NCBI GenBank assembly: GCA_964428385.1
Contig: CAYRYR010000101.1
Location: forward strand, 1 to 9,706
Origin: JAFGOM01 sp964428385
Lineage (GTDB): Archaea > Halobacteriota > Methanomicrobia > Methanomicrobiales > Methanospirillaceae
DNA length: 9,706 nt
Direction of reading: 5' to 3'
Below, piece after piece: positions 1 through 6,301 of the stretch. The notes beneath the pieces are model-generated. The model was not told where the DNA came from. It worked only from the letters and a program-made list of their open reading frames with translations, and did not search any database. Position 1 is the first letter of the stretch; every line of letters starts with the position of its first letter. The translations under genes and the position numbers were made by a program.

Positions 1-53
1 AATCATTTCGGCCTTTCACGCCGAGGACTGGGGTTCGAATCCCCATATCAGCA
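1..53 (+). tRNA. tRNA-Glu (anticodon TTC), 3' part only
   Basis: The 5' acceptor strand and most of the D arm lie before the window. What remains folds as a tRNA. The anticodon stem tcggc/gccga (8-12 with 20-24) encloses the 7-base loop ctttcac, giving anticodon TTC at 15-17 (Glu). A short variable region follows. The T arm tgggg/cccca (29-33 with 41-45) encloses ttcgaat. The acceptor 3' strand is 46-52 and the discriminator A is 53. No CCA is encoded (ttattg follows), as is usual in archaea. The T-rich run just after it fits archaeal termination. Confidence 0.93.
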
Positions 54-57
54 TTAT

Positions 58-76
58 TGATTTTTGTCTTTTCTTT
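58..76 (+). terminator. T-rich terminator after tRNA-Glu
   Basis: Two oligo-T runs interrupted by single bases (gatttttgtcttttctttg) begin five bases after the tRNA discriminator base. Archaeal RNA polymerase terminates at such U-rich stretches without needing a hairpin. The call rests on position and composition only. Confidence 0.45.
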
Positions 77-450
77 GAGATGTGTACCTGACTCAGTGAG
101 CACTCTTATACCGGCTCTTTTACCGCTACATGAAATACGCAGGTAGTACTACATTCTCCAATGATATCATTCTCATTTTGAGAAGATCGTGATTACTTAC
201 TGAATAGGGAGCATTCAATTTAAAAAGCATTCAGCATTATTTTGTCATGAAAATGGATCCTCATTTTCATAAGTTGAGCCTGATGTCTTGCATCATCGCG
301 TTTTATTAGTAAAATAATTGAGTTGATTTTTCATATACCAAAGACTCCTCTCCCCTGCACTGAATTGATTCTATTTTAGTGGTTGTATTTTTCATAACCT
401 AAAAAACTATAAGAAAATTTTTCCTGTATTGAAATTTTGAATAGTATTTA
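77..450. other. Intergenic region between tRNA-Glu and vapC, with one hairpin
   Basis: I see no convincing gene in this AT-rich gap. It contains a perfect inverted repeat, ATGAAAATG at 247-255 and CATTTTCAT at 262-270, around a 6-base loop. It also has a GCATTCA word repeated nearby (about 211-234). On the minus strand, the run atagttttttagg (399-410) lies about 40 bases past the vapC stop and is a plausible terminator for that operon. The role of the hairpin is unknown. Confidence 0.5.
399..410 (-). terminator. Probable T-run terminator of the first vapBC operon
   Basis: Read on the minus strand, the sequence after the vapC stop is AT-rich and reaches a run of six T about 41-50 bases downstream, preceded by attttctta. 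No strong GC hairpin precedes it, which fits archaeal oligo-U termination. Not certain. Confidence 0.35.
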
Positions 451-894
451 TTATAATCCATTAAAATTTTCCGGGGTTTTAACTGGAATAGAGGTTTTTC
501 CTATAAAATGCCGGGTATTCCATGTGATAATCATGGATATATCATATAACTCGGCAACCCACACTATCTTTGCATCACCATATCGTACCCCTCTGGCAAT
601 TACATCCATGACCCCGCTACAATACTCCTCCCAGAAAACATCTCCTGAAATATATCCGGTTCTGGGAAAGAGTACGCTTATATCAGCAGCGTTGAGATAG
701 GTTGTCACTATCTTTTTTCCAAGATCTACTTTTCCAGCAGAAGAAATTATCCCTGCAAGTTCGAGCAGGTTGTAAATGGTTATTGCTAAATCCTCTTTAC
801 AGACTGTATCGATGCAATCCCTGGTCGCCTGATATCTGGAATCATGAGTGAAAAAATGATAGATTGCGAGAACATCTGAATCAAGAAGAATCAT
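451..894 (-). CDS. vapC: VapC-type PIN-domain toxin (ribonuclease)
   Basis: This is a 147-residue single-domain PIN protein, a normal size for VapC toxins. These are Mg-dependent ribonucleases that block growth by cutting RNA, often tRNA, when not held by their antitoxin. The acidic PIN residues are in the expected order: D5 and D7 in the N-terminal LLDSDVL strand, E45 in NLLELAG, D107 in RYGDAKI, then the end-of-domain strand ITWNTRHF with N126. The D7 position is often N in relatives. The ATG overlaps the stop of the upstream vapB by four bases (ATGA, 891-894), so the two are translationally coupled. The exact RNA target cannot be read from the sequence. Function is inferred from family and pairing. 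Confidence 0.85.
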   Translation of the reverse strand: MILLDSDVLAIYHFFTHDSRYQATRDCIDTVCKEDLAITIYNLLELAGIISSAGKVDLGKKIVTTYLNAADISVLFPRTGYISGDVFWEEYCSGVMDVIARGVRYGDAKIVWVAELYDISMIITWNTRHFIGKTSIPVKTPENFNGL

Positions 895-1205
895 CGCCTG
901 ACCTCATCAATTATCGCATCTATTGAATCTGTTTTGTACGCCTCTGATAATGCCAATACAATATCGTCCGGGTTATATTCCTGTGCTATATCACGAAAAG
1001 AACCAGATCCTGCTTTTCCATGAAGTGAACGAGCTACTGATTGTTTTATTGGATCATTGGTCTGGAATGCCATAACCAAACGTCTTACACTATCGAGGAT
1101 AACTTCTGTCCGACTTGTGTAGATTCCTTCCTCCTGTAAGGCATCAATAGTTCGTACAAGTTTTTCCGGCATCCTCACCTGGACAAGTATGGTTTTAACT
1201 GTCAT
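891..1205 (-). CDS. vapB: VapB-type antitoxin with ribbon-helix-helix domain
   Basis: This 104-residue protein lies directly before a PIN toxin. Residues about 5-45 form a ribbon-helix-helix (CopG/MetJ-like) DNA-binding domain: a beta strand (ILVQVRMPEKL), helix 1 (VRTIDALQEEG), a Y/S/R turn (IYTSRTE) and helix 2 (EVILDSVRRLV). The C-terminal half is rich in D, E and S and probably wraps the toxin. Such antitoxins neutralise the toxin and repress their own operon as dimers or tetramers. A 12-base perfect palindrome covers the start codon and is a candidate operator. A TATA box about 26-34 bases upstream implies a leaderless or nearly leaderless mRNA. Toxin and antitoxin genes overlap by four bases. 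Confidence 0.85.
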   Translation of the reverse strand: MTVKTILVQVRMPEKLVRTIDALQEEGIYTSRTEVILDSVRRLVMAFQTNDPIKQSVARSLHGKAGSGSFRDIAQEYNPDDIVLALSEAYKTDSIDAIIDEVRR

Positions 1206-1210
1206 GACAG
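1199..1210. promoter_or_regulatory. Palindromic candidate operator over the vapB start codon
   Basis: The sequence ctgtcatgacag reads the same on both strands for all 12 bases. It contains the vapB start codon (ATG at 1203-1205 on the minus strand) and the expected transcription start. Ribbon-helix-helix repressors bind short palindromes or inverted repeats, so autorepression by VapB is a natural reading. Binding is inferred. Confidence 0.5.
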
Positions 1211-1741
1211 ATACATTACAATTGATACTATATATATTTCATAGAAGTGATGAGTAAATTAGAAATATATCCTGGAATTTAATTAAAATTCAGATCCAGG
1301 TGAATATAGGTTGATAGGAGAGAGGAACTTTCGAGGCCGGAGGATAGCAGGGGGAGTGATCTGAGTCAAAGTGAGATATGTACAAAGGATGAACATTCCT
1401 ACTAATCCTGGGAGACTGTTATCGAAAAAGAGCTGATACCGATTATCTCAATTTGATCTAAAATTGAAAATGCATTCAAATTTTGGAAAAATGTTTGCCT
1501 GGGAATGTTTATTGTGTTATACCTAAACGTCTGTAATAAAAAACACGTGGCTTTGCATGTACATTATTGGATCTTGCAGCATATGCCGATTCTTACCTGA
1601 AGAACTCATTATATAAACGGCAGAGTTGTGGGCTCTGTCTGAAAAATAAGTGATATTATATCATCATGTTTAGGTAAGAGGTAATACATGACATTCTGAT
1701 TTTCATATTGACAACGTTCCCGTTTACTGTAAGAATTCCAA
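1211..1741. other. Non-coding stretch with hairpins upstream of vapBC
   Basis: No convincing coding frame. Structures seen are: a hairpin-capable repeat at 1271-1300 (outer CCTGGA/TCCAGG, inner GAATTT/AAATTC); a purine-rich block around 1315-1360; TATA-like attatataaac at 1608-1618 on the plus strand, with no ORF after it; a stem GGCAGAG/CTCTGTC around 1619-1639; a palindrome TGATATTATATCA at 1651-1663; and an inverted pair tacctaaac (1520-1528) and gtttaggta (1668-1676). A short untranslated RNA starting near 1640 is possible but unsupported. Confidence 0.4.
1231..1239 (-). promoter_or_regulatory. TATA box of the first vapBC operon
   Basis: On the minus strand the sequence gaaatatatatag lies 26-34 bases before the vapB ATG. 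With the archaeal spacing of about 25-27 bases from TATA centre to transcription start, the mRNA would begin at or a few bases before the ATG. No Shine-Dalgarno sequence is visible, which agrees with a leaderless transcript. Confidence 0.6.
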
Positions 1742-1872
1742 CCGCAGAGGACGCAGAGAGCATTTCAACCTCAATATTATTTCTAATTGAACCGATTTAA
1801 CCCTGGAGGGGGCTGAAGTTCGTAGTATTTAACACATGTTCCATGCTCTGCGTATTTCTGTGTCCTCTGCGG
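1742..1872. mobile_element. MITE-like element with CGCAGAG-type inverted ends
   Basis: The left end (1742-1763) reads ccgcagaggacgcagagag then cat. The right end (1843-1872) in reverse complement reads ccgcagaggacacagaaata then cgcagagcat. The outer 11 bases match exactly, and the GCAGAG.CAT part recurs with an 8-base gap. The 80 or so bases between hold no ORF. Repeats of the form CGCAGAGGAC recur as dispersed extragenic repeats in many prokaryotic genomes. I see no clear target-site duplication. It could also be a structured intergenic repeat rather than a mobile element. Confidence 0.5.
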
Positions 1873-1882
1873 ATAAATCAAT

Positions 1883-2065
1883 TCAATCATCAAACGAATG
1901 TCGTTTCACCCACAGTTCCAGAACTGTTACTGGAAAGATCAATATAAAGAGTAAAAACATGATGGTAATGTCACTTGAAAAATCGACAGAGCCAAAAACG
2001 TCATAGATATCTGATAATTCTACAATTCCTATGAAAATGCATATGAAAAACAAATTGGGACTCAT
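1883..2065 (-). CDS. Doubtful small membrane protein, 60 residues
   Basis: I do not recognise this ORF. It encodes two hydrophobic stretches, about residues 4-17 and 33-53 (the second contains IMFLLFILIFPVTVLELWV), then a short charged tail with KRH and DD. That layout fits a tiny two-helix membrane protein, but AT-rich DNA readily yields such ORFs by chance. There is no Shine-Dalgarno sequence before the ATG, and the best upstream AT-rich box (around 2101-2108) is weak. Its 3' end is 10 bases from the end of the MITE-like repeat. Treat it as hypothetical. Confidence 0.25.
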   Translation of the reverse strand: MSPNLFFICIFIGIVELSDIYDVFGSVDFSSDITIMFLLFILIFPVTVLELWVKRHSFDD

Positions 2066-2721
2066 TTATGAATTTTCATCGATTCAGCCTGTAGCTACCC
2101 CCATCAGCGTTTTTTTATGAGAATTGAATGCACATTTTTTTGGAGAGCATGTTAATGCATACCTTTGTCATCGGTGAAAAGAGGGATTTTTCCAGATAAG
2201 CTGGTGAAATTAAATACGAATTAAATCCAAAACTGCTTTGACTCCGCAATCTTCTATGAATTAGTAAAGACATCATCTTCAGATCCCTGTGTACTGGTTG
2301 CATACAGCCGTGATGTAATCTTCGTACCGGTTATCTCATTACTACACATGACGGGGAACCGCAGTTACTTCGACGATACAAATCCTAAGTATCCGGACTC
2401 CTATGACATGATCTTCAAAAATTTTGTAAGATGCATGCATTTTTGGTGAGAAATGATTTGGGTGGGAAAAATTCTATATGAGAACCCAAGAATCAAGGAC
2501 ACATTCATTCATTTTTTTTGGTTCTGTTGAACCCTTTGTAAAGTTCATTCCCGGTTGCTAGTTTTTATTATATCACCATGATAAAAAGCCGAAAGAAGAA
2601 TTTACACAGAGCCAGCATCCCGATATTTTTATATCACTGATTCCTCATTTTAGGTTTCCCATATACAATATCCTTCTACAGTATCACAACCTTCAATTCT
2701 TTACGAGATAAATCATAGTTT
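2066..2721. other. Intergenic stretch before the binding-protein gene
   Basis: I see no supported gene. A plus-strand frame stays open from 2225 to 2449 (74 codons), but its only upstream-usable ATG is at 2348 and it matches nothing I recognise. A palindrome ATGCATGCAT sits at 2431-2440. Two TATA-like boxes, tttttattatat around 2563-2574 and tttttatatc at about 2625-2634, precede the downstream gene. Confidence 0.4.
2625..2634 (+). promoter_or_regulatory. Probable TATA box of the binding-protein gene
   Basis: The sequence gatatttttatatcact contains an archaeal-type TATA box. A start about 27 bases downstream (near 2657) would leave a leader of about 65 bases before the ATG at 2722. A second similar box near 2563-2574 could serve instead. 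No clear Shine-Dalgarno sequence precedes the ATG. Confidence 0.4.
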
Positions 2722-3894
2722 ATGGACCTTACCATCAAAAGTGTTCTTACGGTAACTGGTATTCTCTTATTCATGATTTTTTCTGCTTCTGTGGCAGACC
2801 AGCCTGCTGATATTAATGAGGTCATAACAATCGGAGCGATATATAATTTGGAAGGATCACAAGCTCCCCTTGACGTCCCCTCATATCAGGGTGCATTACT
2901 GGCAGGTGAACTTTTTAACCAAAAGAGTCAGGATAGAAAAGTACTCATCATAGAAAAGGACGGAAAAAGCGACCTCAGTCTTATAGCCCCTATAACTCAG
3001 GATTTGATAGATTCATCTCAATGTCAGGTAATAATTGGTCTGTCTGACACTGATATGCTCATGCCCGCAGCAGAGACTGCAGCTGCGAAAAATATTACGT
3101 TTCTAACCTCCGGGGCAACATCACCCCAACTTCCAGATAAAGTACAAGATTATCTGTATCTTGCCTGCTTTGGAGATAACGCACAAGCTGCTGTTGCAGC
3201 AGAATATGCAGTGAATAACCTGACAGCACATACTGCGGCAATTTATTATGATAAAACCATGGACTACACTACTCTGCTTAGTAGTTATTTTAAAACCCGG
3301 TTTGAAGAACTCGGCGGGGAGGTAACCCAATACTCAGGCATTTCATCCGGGACCGGAAACCTCAGTACAGATATTGAGAGTCTCAAAGAGAACAATATTC
3401 CAGATATCATATATCTGGCAACAGGTCCTGATGATGCACCGGGAGCTGTTGGGTCAATACGAGAATTAGGGATCCAGGTACCCATATTTGGGGGTGACTC
3501 TTATGATACGAAAAATCTCTCTATTGCAGCAAATCTATCCGGAGGCAGAGTATACTACACTACTCATGCCTACTTTGGAGGAGAAAATCAAATCCCTGAA
3601 GTACAGACGTTCATTGAGGCATACAAACAGAAATATGGTACAGCACCTGATGCTTTTGCCGGTCTTGGATACGATGCTGTCAATCTTGTGCTCAAAGCAA
3701 TTGAGCTCAAAGGAAATGATAGTGATATTCGGGATGGATTTTCTCTTATAAATCAATATCAGGGAGTAACCGGTCTTTTTTCATATACCAACTCCTCTCA
3801 TATTCCAAAAAAATCTGTTACTGTGATGCAGGCAGGAGATATAACTCCGGTAAGAGTTGGAGCCTTTGTACCTGAAAGCATCCCGACTCCATAA
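2722..3894 (+). CDS. Secreted ABC-type substrate-binding protein, branched-chain amino acid receptor family
   Basis: This 390-residue protein has a signal peptide: K6, a hydrophobic core at about 8-22, and a likely cleavage after SVA at residue 25. The mature part has the type I periplasmic-binding fold (Peripla_BP_6, LivK-like). It opens with ITIGAIYNLEG and the SYQGALLAGELFN helix, followed by VIIGLSDTDMLMPAAETAA and the TSGATSPQL segment typical of the ligand cleft. The second lobe has HTAAIYYD, DIIYLATGPDDAPGAV and AGLGYDAVNLVLKAI. The family binds amino acids, amides or similar small ligands outside the cell and passes them to an ABC permease or a sensor. There is no lipobox cysteine at the cleavage site, so it is not an obvious lipoprotein. 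No permease or ATPase gene adjoins it, so its partner is elsewhere or it acts alone. The ligand cannot be predicted. Confidence 0.85.
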   Translation: MDLTIKSVLTVTGILLFMIFSASVADQPADINEVITIGAIYNLEGSQAPLDVPSYQGALLAGELFNQKSQDRKVLIIEKDGKSDLSLIAPITQDLIDSSQCQVIIGLSDTDMLMPAAETAAAKNITFLTSGATSPQLPDKVQDYLYLACFGDNAQAAVAAEYAVNNLTAHTAAIYYDKTMDYTTLLSSYFKTRFEELGGEVTQYSGISSGTGNLSTDIESLKENNIPDIIYLATGPDDAPGAVGSIRELGIQVPIFGGDSYDTKNLSIAANLSGGRVYYTTHAYFGGENQIPEVQTFIEAYKQKYGTAPDAFAGLGYDAVNLVLKAIELKGNDSDIRDGFSLINQYQGVTGLFSYTNSSHIPKKSVTVMQAGDITPVRVGAFVPESIPTP

Positions 3895-3948
3895 CATTTG
3901 TCATGAAAAGCGTTGCATTTTTATATGTGCAGTCAGGAAATCTCTCAA

Positions 3949-3959
3949 ACTTTTTTATT
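3949..3959 (+). terminator. T-run terminator after the binding-protein gene
   Basis: The run cttttttattt lies about 55 bases after the stop codon. A second candidate is the stem ATGAAG/CTTCAT (4013-4018 with 4026-4031) followed by tttctt, which could serve this gene and, from the other strand, the convergent gene ending at 4051. Confidence 0.45.
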
Positions 3960-4012
3960 TAGCCGGGGGGGATGGCGAATGAATTATCCGATTCCATTGC
4001 ATAAGTATCTTA

Positions 4013-4035
4013 ATGAAGCAGCATTCTTCATTTTC
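4013..4035. terminator. Small stem-loop between convergent genes
   Basis: ATGAAG (4013-4018) and CTTCAT (4026-4031) pair around cagcatt, and T-rich sequence follows on the plus strand. It lies between two converging genes, where bidirectional terminators are common. The stem is short and weak. Confidence 0.3.
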
Positions 4036-4050
4036 TTGATTATTGTGTCT

Positions 4051-4506
4051 TTATCCAACCGGCCTGTGATCTTTTGGAAATGATCGTGCGACCCGGTCAT
4101 AGACCGTAAGAATCACCGGGTTTTCCATAGTTACCTGATATTCCTGCACATCGGTCCAGAATACACAGGATTTTTTGAGATACCTGATATTTCTCCATGG
4201 AATGATAACTGCCCGAATGGTAGAGAGGGAAACAGGAAATCCAAGCGAGATATACAACCCTTCTTCTGCAATGATGACATTTGCACAGTTTTTATACCAG
4301 ACAGTATTTAACGCGATGTTCTGACGGGAGAACGTTGTTCCCGGAGGTGTTGTAAAGGCAGGCCACTCTTCAGCGATCCTTGGAAAATCACTTGTGGAAA
4401 CGAGTTTCTTTGACATTTTAAAAAAAAGCCATACCACTGTTACGACGAGTACGGTTGTTATCAGGAGTATCATCCCGACAATGAGGAAGGTGGTGTTCTC
4501 GGTCAT
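4051..4506 (-). CDS. Membrane-anchored protein of unknown function, possible PH-like domain
   Basis: I do not recognise this 151-residue protein by name. Residues 7-29 (from FLIVGMILL to VVWLFF) form one transmembrane helix, followed by the positive stretch KMSKK, so the C-terminal domain should face the cytoplasm. Residues about 60-140 look like alternating beta strands. The order is an NTVWYKNCANVIIAEEGLYISL segment (68-88, hinting at strand pairs), IIPWRNIRYLKKS (101-113), then a YQVTMENPVILTVYD region. This resembles small bacterial PH-like folds where a W/I-R-Y strand follows an 'ITEEGL' strand, but the assignment is weak. It converges on the binding-protein gene and lies downstream of the broken monooxygenase copy, separated by a T-run terminator. 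Confidence 0.7.
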   Translation of the reverse strand: MTENTTFLIVGMILLITTVLVVTVVWLFFKMSKKLVSTSDFPRIAEEWPAFTTPPGTTFSRQNIALNTVWYKNCANVIIAEEGLYISLGFPVSLSTIRAVIIPWRNIRYLKKSCVFWTDVQEYQVTMENPVILTVYDRVARSFPKDHRPVG

Positions 4507-4610
4507 TGTTATCTTTTATCTTCTATCTGATCGAACTTTTTTTTGGACGCGTATCAGAGGATGGCGAAAGATTTTTCCGTTTTTTCCCGTTACATCGACA
4601 ATCACCGATA

Positions 4611-4620
4611 AATAAAAAAA
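4611..4620 (-). terminator. T-run terminator after ABM copy 1, also promoter-like
   Basis: Read on the minus strand, acaggatttttttatttatc lies about 30-40 bases beyond the original ABM stop (4651). Seven T in a row fits archaeal termination. The same AT-rich patch could supply a TATA element for the next minus-strand gene, whose ATG is about 105 bases further on. Confidence 0.4.
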
Positions 4621-4634
4621 TCCTGTTTGGGATG

Positions 4635-4951
4635 GGAAAAACCTTTCAGTTTACATTTTGATTCTTTCTACGGTATTTACGTTGTACAGTGAGAGGAATA
4701 ATGGTTCTGTGACCAGGGAGCGGTTATTGCCTTATGTTCTGTCATATGAGGAGAGGCAAGGTGATCATCGAGATGTTTTTTGCTCTCCCATTCTTCAGGA
4801 ATGATGTATAACCCCGGCTCCTCAACATTCGAGAGGGTTTCATACCGGAGGCATCCTGTTTCCTTTCTGACGATGGGTGTCAGTTTGCTCATCTGTTTCA
4901 GAAAGTCCTGTCGTTTATTCTCTATTATCCTACGCTCTGCAGCAACGACTA
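4635..4951. repeat. Direct repeat unit A (ABM gene), partner at 6302-6620
   Basis: By eye this segment matches 6302-6620 at roughly nine bases in ten, with a 1-base gap near 4710 and a 4-base difference at the gene start. Similarity begins about 16 bases beyond the shared stop position and ends just inside the start codon region. Both units run in the same direction, about 1.67 kb apart, so homologous recombination between them could delete or amplify the interval. Confidence 0.8.
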
Positions 4952-4955
4952 TCAT
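4651..4955 (-). pseudogene. ABM (YgiN-type) monooxygenase copy 1, frameshifted near the 3' end
   Basis: The readable frame (4677-4955) gives 92 residues. It starts MIVVAAERRI and has the antibiotic-biosynthesis-monooxygenase hallmarks: GCLRYET at 34-40, YIIPEEWESKKHLDDH at about 50-65, and SPHM at 68-71. ABM proteins are small dimeric ferredoxin-like folds; some oxidise quinols or other aromatics or degrade haem. After W81-S82 the frame departs from the family and ends QNHYSSHCTT. Compared with the second copy, one base is missing near 4709-4711. Restoring it would give an end like AEPLFLSLYNVNTVERIKM and a stop at 4651-4653, about 101 residues. The core may still fold, but the last strand is lost. 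It is either a recent pseudogene or a shortened protein. Confidence 0.75.
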
Positions 4956-5036
4956 TATGTATCTTCATTTCCCTGCAGGTGGTAATTAAGTATCCGGGAG
5001 AAGACTTCATACCATGTTGGCAGCGAAAGTAGTCGG

Positions 5037-5222
5037 ATGCCTGGGTATCGCACTAAAAATGGGATGAGTGAGATAGAAAACCTAAACGAGATGAAAGAGC
5101 ATGGTATGGATGGTTTCCTGGTTCATCAGGCAGAGAAATATACCTGTACCACCTGCCCGGACCTCATTTGCGTGCACCTGTCCTGCTGCTTTACGTGTGA
5201 GCTGCGAAGGAGTTGGGTATAA
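5037..5222 (+). pseudogene. C-terminal remnant of a DUF3795-like cysteine-cluster protein
   Basis: The 61-residue frame contains YRTKNGMSEIENLNEMKEHG, then KYTCTTCPDLICVH and CCFTC. From memory of the family, this matches the end of DUF3795-type proteins of methanogens and clostridia, which carry an RTKYGMS..ENL motif followed by a zinc-like cluster, C..C....C.H..C..C. Here C37, C40, C45, H47, C50 or C51 and C54 are present. Family members are usually about twice this length with an N-terminal cysteine-rich half. That half is missing: the frame upstream stays open only to a stop at 4983 and shows no such residues. The usual glycine after the second cysteine is replaced by P. It is probably a decayed fragment and could be a short expressed protein. 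Start at 5037 or 5064. Confidence 0.5.
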
Positions 5223-5429
5223 CTTTCTGACATGTATCTTGAGGTAAATTATAGAATCTTGTTGATATGGTGTTCCCAGATGTGGGAAACCGGTGGTGAT
5301 AAGCGGGTTTGTAGCTTTCGGTCCTGGGGGAAGAGGCAACAGTTTCAGTATCAGGATCAATATAAGTATCAGTATCAGGAGTGGGGGTAACGTGGGTCTG
5401 GAGGAGAAGAAGAGGGGGAAAAATCTGAC
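5223..5429. other. Short intergenic region before the glycosylase gene
   Basis: No gene seen. The region becomes G-rich towards 5430 and contains a six-unit hexamer repeat (5341-5376). A purine-rich run (ggaggagaagaagaggggga, about 5400-5419) lies before the ATG at 5430 and could act as a ribosome-binding region. Confidence 0.4.
5341..5376. repeat. Imperfect hexanucleotide tandem repeat (AGTATC)
   Basis: Six consecutive 6-base units read agtttc, agtatc, aggatc, aatata, agtatc, agtatc. Three are identical. On the opposite strand the repeat encodes a spurious ILILIL run. It lies 54-89 bases before the start of the glycosylase gene. Confidence 0.7.
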
Positions 5430-6230
5430 ATGAACAATGATAGTCTTCTTATACCTCAAAGGGTCTATTCATTTTTTACCTCAATTCCCTATCCGTCGTG
5501 GGATTTGATCGTCCGGAATGAACCTGAATGGATTGAGTTAAAACAGTTTCATAAAGAGTATTTATTCGGTCCGTTTGCAGTACTCATGCTTATGTGTGGC
5601 CTGAATGCCTATCAACTCAAAGGCCGTGCAGAAGTAGGGTACTTCCCTGCAATCCGGGACATTCTCTTACAAAATAAGATACCCAAAACTCCCGGAGATC
5701 TGGTACAAATCCTTTTCCCGTTGTATGAATGCGATCGGTTACCAAAGAATAAATGTTCACGGTTATATCGGTTTCTGGAGAGCAACCTCGCAAACCAGAT
5801 ATGGAATAGTTCACCCGTTGAGATTGAACGAATATTCATATCCATATGGCATGATCTGGCAGTGGTTATGGGGCAGGAGAAAGATAAAAAAACAATCGTG
5901 TTTGCGATGAAATGCCTCGGGGTTGCTCTCCTCATGGAACACAAAGTAAATTTTCATTTTGAGGAGATTCCTGTTCCTGTTGACAGCAGGGTACGAAAAA
6001 TAACAGCCGAACTGGGAGGGCCGACCCAGCCGGACCGTATGGTACAACAATACTGGCATCAGGTAATCGAAAAGATTCGGCAGAAAGATCCAACGATTAC
6101 TATGATTCATCTGGATAGTTTTCTCTGGCAGGTTGTGGGAAATTTTGGAGAGGAGAGAAAAGAGTGGTTTTGTAAGCACGGGATCTGCTTTTTGAGAGAT
6201 TCATTTGAGGAGATTACTTGTGAGATATAG
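5430..6230 (+). CDS. AGOG-type 8-oxoguanine DNA glycosylase / AP lyase
   Basis: At 266 residues this fits the archaeal GO glycosylase (AGOG) family, which excises 8-oxoguanine from DNA and nicks the abasic site, protecting against oxidative mutation. The C-terminal half carries the helix-hairpin-helix core. KKTIVFAMK (153-161) holds the likely catalytic lysine (K153 or K154). PVPVDSRV (181-188) has the catalytic aspartate D185, about 31-32 residues later, close to the spacing in characterised members. LDSFLWQVVG (228-237) follows. The N-terminal half is helical and less conserved. The gene looks intact. It sits alone between two broken ABM copies, with a purine-rich run upstream and a T-run after the stop. 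Family call from motifs; 8-oxoG specificity inferred. Confidence 0.8.
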   Translation: MNNDSLLIPQRVYSFFTSIPYPSWDLIVRNEPEWIELKQFHKEYLFGPFAVLMLMCGLNAYQLKGRAEVGYFPAIRDILLQNKIPKTPGDLVQILFPLYECDRLPKNKCSRLYRFLESNLANQIWNSSPVEIERIFISIWHDLAVVMGQEKDKKTIVFAMKCLGVALLMEHKVNFHFEEIPVPVDSRVRKITAELGGPTQPDRMVQQYWHQVIEKIRQKDPTITMIHLDSFLWQVVGNFGEERKEWFCKHGICFLRDSFEEITCEI

Positions 6231-6242
6231 GGGGTGAGTGAT

Positions 6243-6250
6243 AGATTTTT
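6243..6250 (+). terminator. T-run after the glycosylase gene
   Basis: The short run atttttatt lies 12-20 bases past the stop codon. It is a plausible archaeal terminator; no hairpin is evident. Confidence 0.35.
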
Positions 6251-6301
6251 ATTGATTCGGAGGTTTGCAGATCTGTCTACCCAAACCATCCAAAGGAAAA
6301 C

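Noticed and set aside
30..53. tRNA 3' end as an attachment site for an integrated element
   Set aside because: I found no second copy of the tRNA 3' sequence and no integrase gene in the window.
2115..2303. 62-residue minus-strand ORF
   Set aside because: No recognisable domain, no promoter or ribosome site, and composition like translated intergenic DNA.
2225..2449. Plus-strand frame open for 74 codons, reading partly protein-like (PKYPDSYDMIFKNF)
   Set aside because: No start codon near its beginning, no family recognised, and this length can arise by chance in AT-rich DNA. Kept only as a note in the intergenic entry.
4651..4955. Programmed ribosomal frameshift in ABM copy 1
   Set aside because: No slippery heptamer or downstream structure is seen at the break, and the second copy shows the ancestral frame without one. 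A simple deletion is the plainer explanation.
5082..5459. Minus-strand ORF with an ILILILIL stretch
   Set aside because: The hydrophobic run is produced by the hexamer repeat at 5341-5376. The ORF lies opposite the DUF3795-like remnant and runs into the glycosylase start.
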